64,000 bases of DNA from a bacterium. GTDB taxonomy: Bacteria > Bacillota > Bacilli > Lactobacillales > Streptococcaceae. How positions within the stretch are numbered: position 1 is the stretch's first letter; each line of letters begins with the position of its first letter. Below are positions 61,555 to 64,000 of the stretch, one piece after another. The stretch is taken from positions 3,151-67,150 of the forward strand of contig CAJNDL010000005.1 in the NCBI GenBank assembly GCA_905221505.1. The letters run 5' to 3'. The notes beneath the pieces were generated by a model. That model searched no databases and was not told the origin of the DNA. It saw only the letters and a list, made by a program, of their open reading frames with translations. Both the position numbers and the translations under genes were made by a program.

Positions 61555-63858
61555 TTATTGTTGTAAAACTTTTCTCGGTTTGGTACCTTCAGCTGGACCA
61601 ATGACACCTGCCATCTCAAGCTCTTCCATGAGACGGGTGGCACGGTTAAATCCAACTGACAAACGACGCTGAATCATAGATGCGCTGGCTTTCTGAGTTT
61701 CGATTACCAAAGCCTTGGCTTCTTCAAAGAGCGGGTCACCACCAGATTCACCATCTGAAAATTCTCCATCATTTTCAGAAACCTCACCTGGATCAAAACT
61801 CTCATCGTAGTCCGCATCTGCCTGAGCCTTGATAAAGTTTACGATGCGTTCAACATCATCATCCGAGATAAAGGAGCCTTGGAGACGAACTGGATGATTT
61901 TCATCAATCGGTTTAAAGAGCATGTCTCCTCGACCAAGCAGTTTTTCTGCTCCATTTTCATCCAAAATCGTACGGGAGTCTGTACCAGATGAAACCGCAA
62001 ACGCCACACGAGATGGGACATTGGCCTTAATCAGACCAGAGATGACATCAACAGATGGACGCTGGGTTGCAAGAATCATGTGAATACCAGCAGCACGCGC
62101 CTTCTGCCCAAGACGAATGATAGCATCTTCTACTTCCTTGCTAGCCACCATCATGAGGTCAGCCAACTCATCCACAATCACGACAATGAGTGGCAGTGGA
62201 ATCTGCTTGTACTCAGACTGAACATTGAACTCTTCTACCTTGGCATTAAAGCCTGCAATATTCCGAACTCCTACCTTGGCAAAAAGTTCATAACGATTTT
62301 CCATCTCATCCACAACCTTTTGCAGGGCCTTGCTGGCCTTGCGTGGATTGGTCACAACTGGAATCAAGAGATGAGGAATGTCATTGTAAACAGACAACTC
62401 AACCATCTTGGGATCGACCATCATAAATTTGACTTGGTCTGGTCTTGCCTTCATGAGAATGCTAGCGATAATACCGTTAACTGCTACTGACTTCCCAGAA
62501 CCCGTTGAACCTGCGACGAGCAAGTGGGGCATTTTAGAAAGGTCAAAAGCCCTTGCGGTGCCATTAACTGCCTTCCCTAGAGGAATTTCCAAGAGATTTT
62601 CTGGTTTCGTTTGAGATTGTTCCCATAGTTCGCGGAAGGACACAGTCGCAATCTCAGAGTTAGGAACCTCGATTCCAACGAGAGATTTTCCTGGGATTGG
62701 AGCTTCAATCCGGACATCCTTGGCGGCCAAGGCTAGAGCGAGGTCATCTGCTAGATTGGAAATGCGATTAACCCGTACACCAACTGCTGGCTTGACTTCA
62801 TACTTGGTCACTGATGGGCCAATTTCAGCCCGTTCAACTGTCACCTTGATACCAAAGCTGGCAAAAGTTTCTTCTAGGATTTTGATATTTTCTCGGACGA
62901 TTTTCTTCTCTTTAGACTGGTCTTTGGGTTTATCAGGAGCAAAGAGTTGTAAACTTGGAAGTTTGTATTCAAGGGCTTCCTTGGCTGAAAAATCGACCTG
63001 AACCTCTTCATCATCAAAGTTTCCTTCTTGATTGGGGAACTCATGTTCAGCTTGAGGCAGGATGATTTCTGGTTCCACCCACTCTTCTTCAGGCATAGAT
63101 GGAAAATCTTGAACAGCTTCCTCTGTCAAAATTTCACCTGTTTCCATATCGACAGGAGGAAAATCAAGTAAGGCTTTCTCAGCGGCTTCTTTTTCTAATC
63201 TAGCCTCTTCCTCAGCCTTTTGGCGAGCTTTTTCTTCTTGTTTGACAAAGCGTTCCTCCTTTCGACGCTCATGCCCTTCTCGCCATTTGGCAAAGCCTCT
63301 ACTAAAAAATTCAGCGATATCGTAAACAGACCAAGGACTAACTAGGAGAGCGCCTGCTAAAATCAAGATAGAACCAATAAAGTAAGTACCGATATTTGAG
63401 AAGAGAAAGGCTGTTGGCACATAGAGTCCAACACCAATCAAGCCTCCACCAGCAAAACTGGTCGTTCGAAAACCAGTCAAATCAGTCACAACCTGCGCCA
63501 TGGTTCCTTTTAGAACGGACTTGTCCAAACCATATTTCCAAACCAAGTAGGCCTCAAAAATCAGGAGCAAGCCCGCAAATATAGTGAAAAAGCCAGCTAG
63601 GAGGCCTTCCTGTTTTCGTATCCACTTGAAAAAGAAGAGATAGACCAAGAGGGCAAATATTGCCAGATAGGCTAAGCTTCCCACCAGCAAGCGAATTAAA
63701 TTGTAAAGGGTAATACCTGCAGCCCCTAATTTAAAGGCTGCGAAAATCAATAAAATCGCGATTCCTAATGAAATCAACATTCGTTGAATCGCTTCTTTTC
63801 TTTCGAGTTCTGCTTTAGACGGTCTCCGTCTTGTTTTACTTGTATTCTTGTTTGCCAT
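61555..63858 (-). CDS. ftsK: DNA translocase FtsK/SpoIIIE
   Basis: A 767-aa protein that pumps DNA during chromosome segregation at the septum. Four to five N-terminal membrane spans (about residues 30-175) are followed by an acidic linker, then the motor domain with Walker [14 protein letters not shown] and Walker [13 protein letters not shown], and a C-terminal gamma winged helix ([20 protein letters not shown]). The ATG at 63858 ([12 protein letters not shown]) is the standard start. It has no normal ribosome-binding site; an extended -10 lies 6 nt upstream. Confidence 0.96.
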   Translation of the reverse strand: MANKNTSKTRRRPSKAELERKEAIQRMLISLGIAILLIFAAFKLGAAGITLYNLIRLLVGSLAYLAIFALLVYLFFFKWIRKQEGLLAGFFTIFAGLLLIFEAYLVWKYGLDKSVLKGTMAQVVTDLTGFRTTSFAGGGLIGVGLYVPTAFLFSNIGTYFIGSILILAGALLVSPWSVYDIAEFFSRGFAKWREGHERRKEERFVKQEEKARQKAEEEARLEKEAAEKALLDFPPVDMETGEILTEEAVQDFPSMPEEEWVEPEIILPQAEHEFPNQEGNFDDEEVQVDFSAKEALEYKLPSLQLFAPDKPKDQSKEKKIVRENIKILEETFASFGIKVTVERAEIGPSVTKYEVKPAVGVRVNRISNLADDLALALAAKDVRIEAPIPGKSLVGIEVPNSEIATVSFRELWEQSQTKPENLLEIPLGKAVNGTARAFDLSKMPHLLVAGSTGSGKSVAVNGIIASILMKARPDQVKFMMVDPKMVELSVYNDIPHLLIPVVTNPRKASKALQKVVDEMENRYELFAKVGVRNIAGFNAKVEEFNVQSEYKQIPLPLIVVIVDELADLMMVASKEVEDAIIRLGQKARAAGIHMILATQRPSVDVISGLIKANVPSRVAFAVSSGTDSRTILDENGAEKLLGRGDMLFKPIDENHPVRLQGSFISDDDVERIVNFIKAQADADYDESFDPGEVSENDGEFSDGESGGDPLFEEAKALVIETQKASASMIQRRLSVGFNRATRLMEELEMAGVIGPAEGTKPRKVLQQ

Positions 63859-63864
63859 TCTTCT

Positions 63865-63873
63865 ATTATACCA
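63865..63873 (-). promoter_or_regulatory. Extended -10 promoter immediately before ftsK
   Basis: Minus-strand TGGTATAAT: the hexamer is at 63865-63870 and the TG extension at 63872-63873. Only AGAAGA separates TATAAT from the ATG, so transcription should start at or within a base or two of the start codon. Confidence 0.65.
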
Positions 63874-63965
63874 TATTTCGGCTGGCAATCTTACGCCTAA
63901 AAAACCGCAATCCACAGATGAGTCCACTGAAAAAATAAGCCTCTTACTTTTAATAAACTGAAAAC

Positions 63966-64000
63966 CGAGGAATCTCTCATCAATTTGAGCGAATTCCTCG
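63966..64000 (-). terminator. Terminator at the window edge
   Basis: Stem CGAGGAAT / ATTCCTCG (63966-63973 with 63993-64000). On the minus strand it is followed by GGTTTTCAG, so it probably ends a gene lying beyond the right edge. Confidence 0.6.

Overview
The window is chromosomal DNA from a low-GC Firmicute, almost certainly a mitis-group Streptococcus (S. mitis, S. oralis or S. pneumoniae type). Support comes from BOX repeats (boxA and boxC ends near 26.05 and 61.12 kb), many products of exactly pneumococcal length (LacG 468 aa, LdH 328 aa, DnaE 1033 aa, GyrA 822 aa with Ser81 and Glu85, FtsK 767 aa), and the gene clusters udk-truB, gyrA-srtA and pfkA-pyk. No rRNA, tRNA, CRISPR array or intact transposase is visible.

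Layout. 0-2.4 kb: a cut-off NUDIX gene, ung, an unknown gene and a HAD phosphatase. 2.4-6.4 kb: an AT-rich accessory island with two genes resembling modification-dependent restriction enzymes, a truncated gene and a MITE-like inverted repeat. 6.4-10.3 kb: the PTS-linked dihydroxyacetone kinase genes dhaKLM, divergent from dhaS-dhaQ, with a good DhaS operator between them. 10.3-13 kb: a cysteine-cluster protein and ptsHI. 13.1-16.9 kb: nrdHEF (class Ib ribonucleotide reductase) behind two NrdR boxes. 17-29.8 kb: a full lactose/galactose block. It holds lacR, then, all on the minus strand, lacTFEG (with an antitermination leader), lacABCD, and lacX with a galactitol-family PTS (EIIA, EIIB, EIIC). 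Lactose or galactose enters as a 6-phosphate and is degraded through tagatose phosphates.

29.9-39.7 kb: a packed minus-strand housekeeping run: lepA, a phosphoesterase, recN, argR, tlyA, ispA, xseB, xseA, udk and truB. 39.7-43.3 kb: a compact AT-rich three-gene operon placed between truB and a DUF2130 gene. It encodes a CbbX/EccA-like AAA+ ATPase, a coiled-coil protein with a C-terminal membrane anchor, and a multi-helix membrane protein with an HNH-like motif. I could not assign it to any system I know, and it is the best candidate here for an undescribed, possibly defensive, system. 44.6-46.9 kb: a frameshifted O-acetylhomoserine sulfhydrylase gene and a formate/nitrite channel.

47-57.5 kb: srtA and gyrA (minus), ldh (plus), an integrase remnant, then pyk, pfkA and dnaE (minus). 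57.8-61.1 kb: pepX, a decayed duplicate of its 3' end, and a second ArgR-family regulator. 61.1-64 kb: a BOX element, a perfect 23-bp inverted repeat and ftsK/spoIIIE, whose promoter geometry suggests a leaderless transcript. All calls were made by eye from the sequence; family names come from recalled motifs and lengths, not from database searches.
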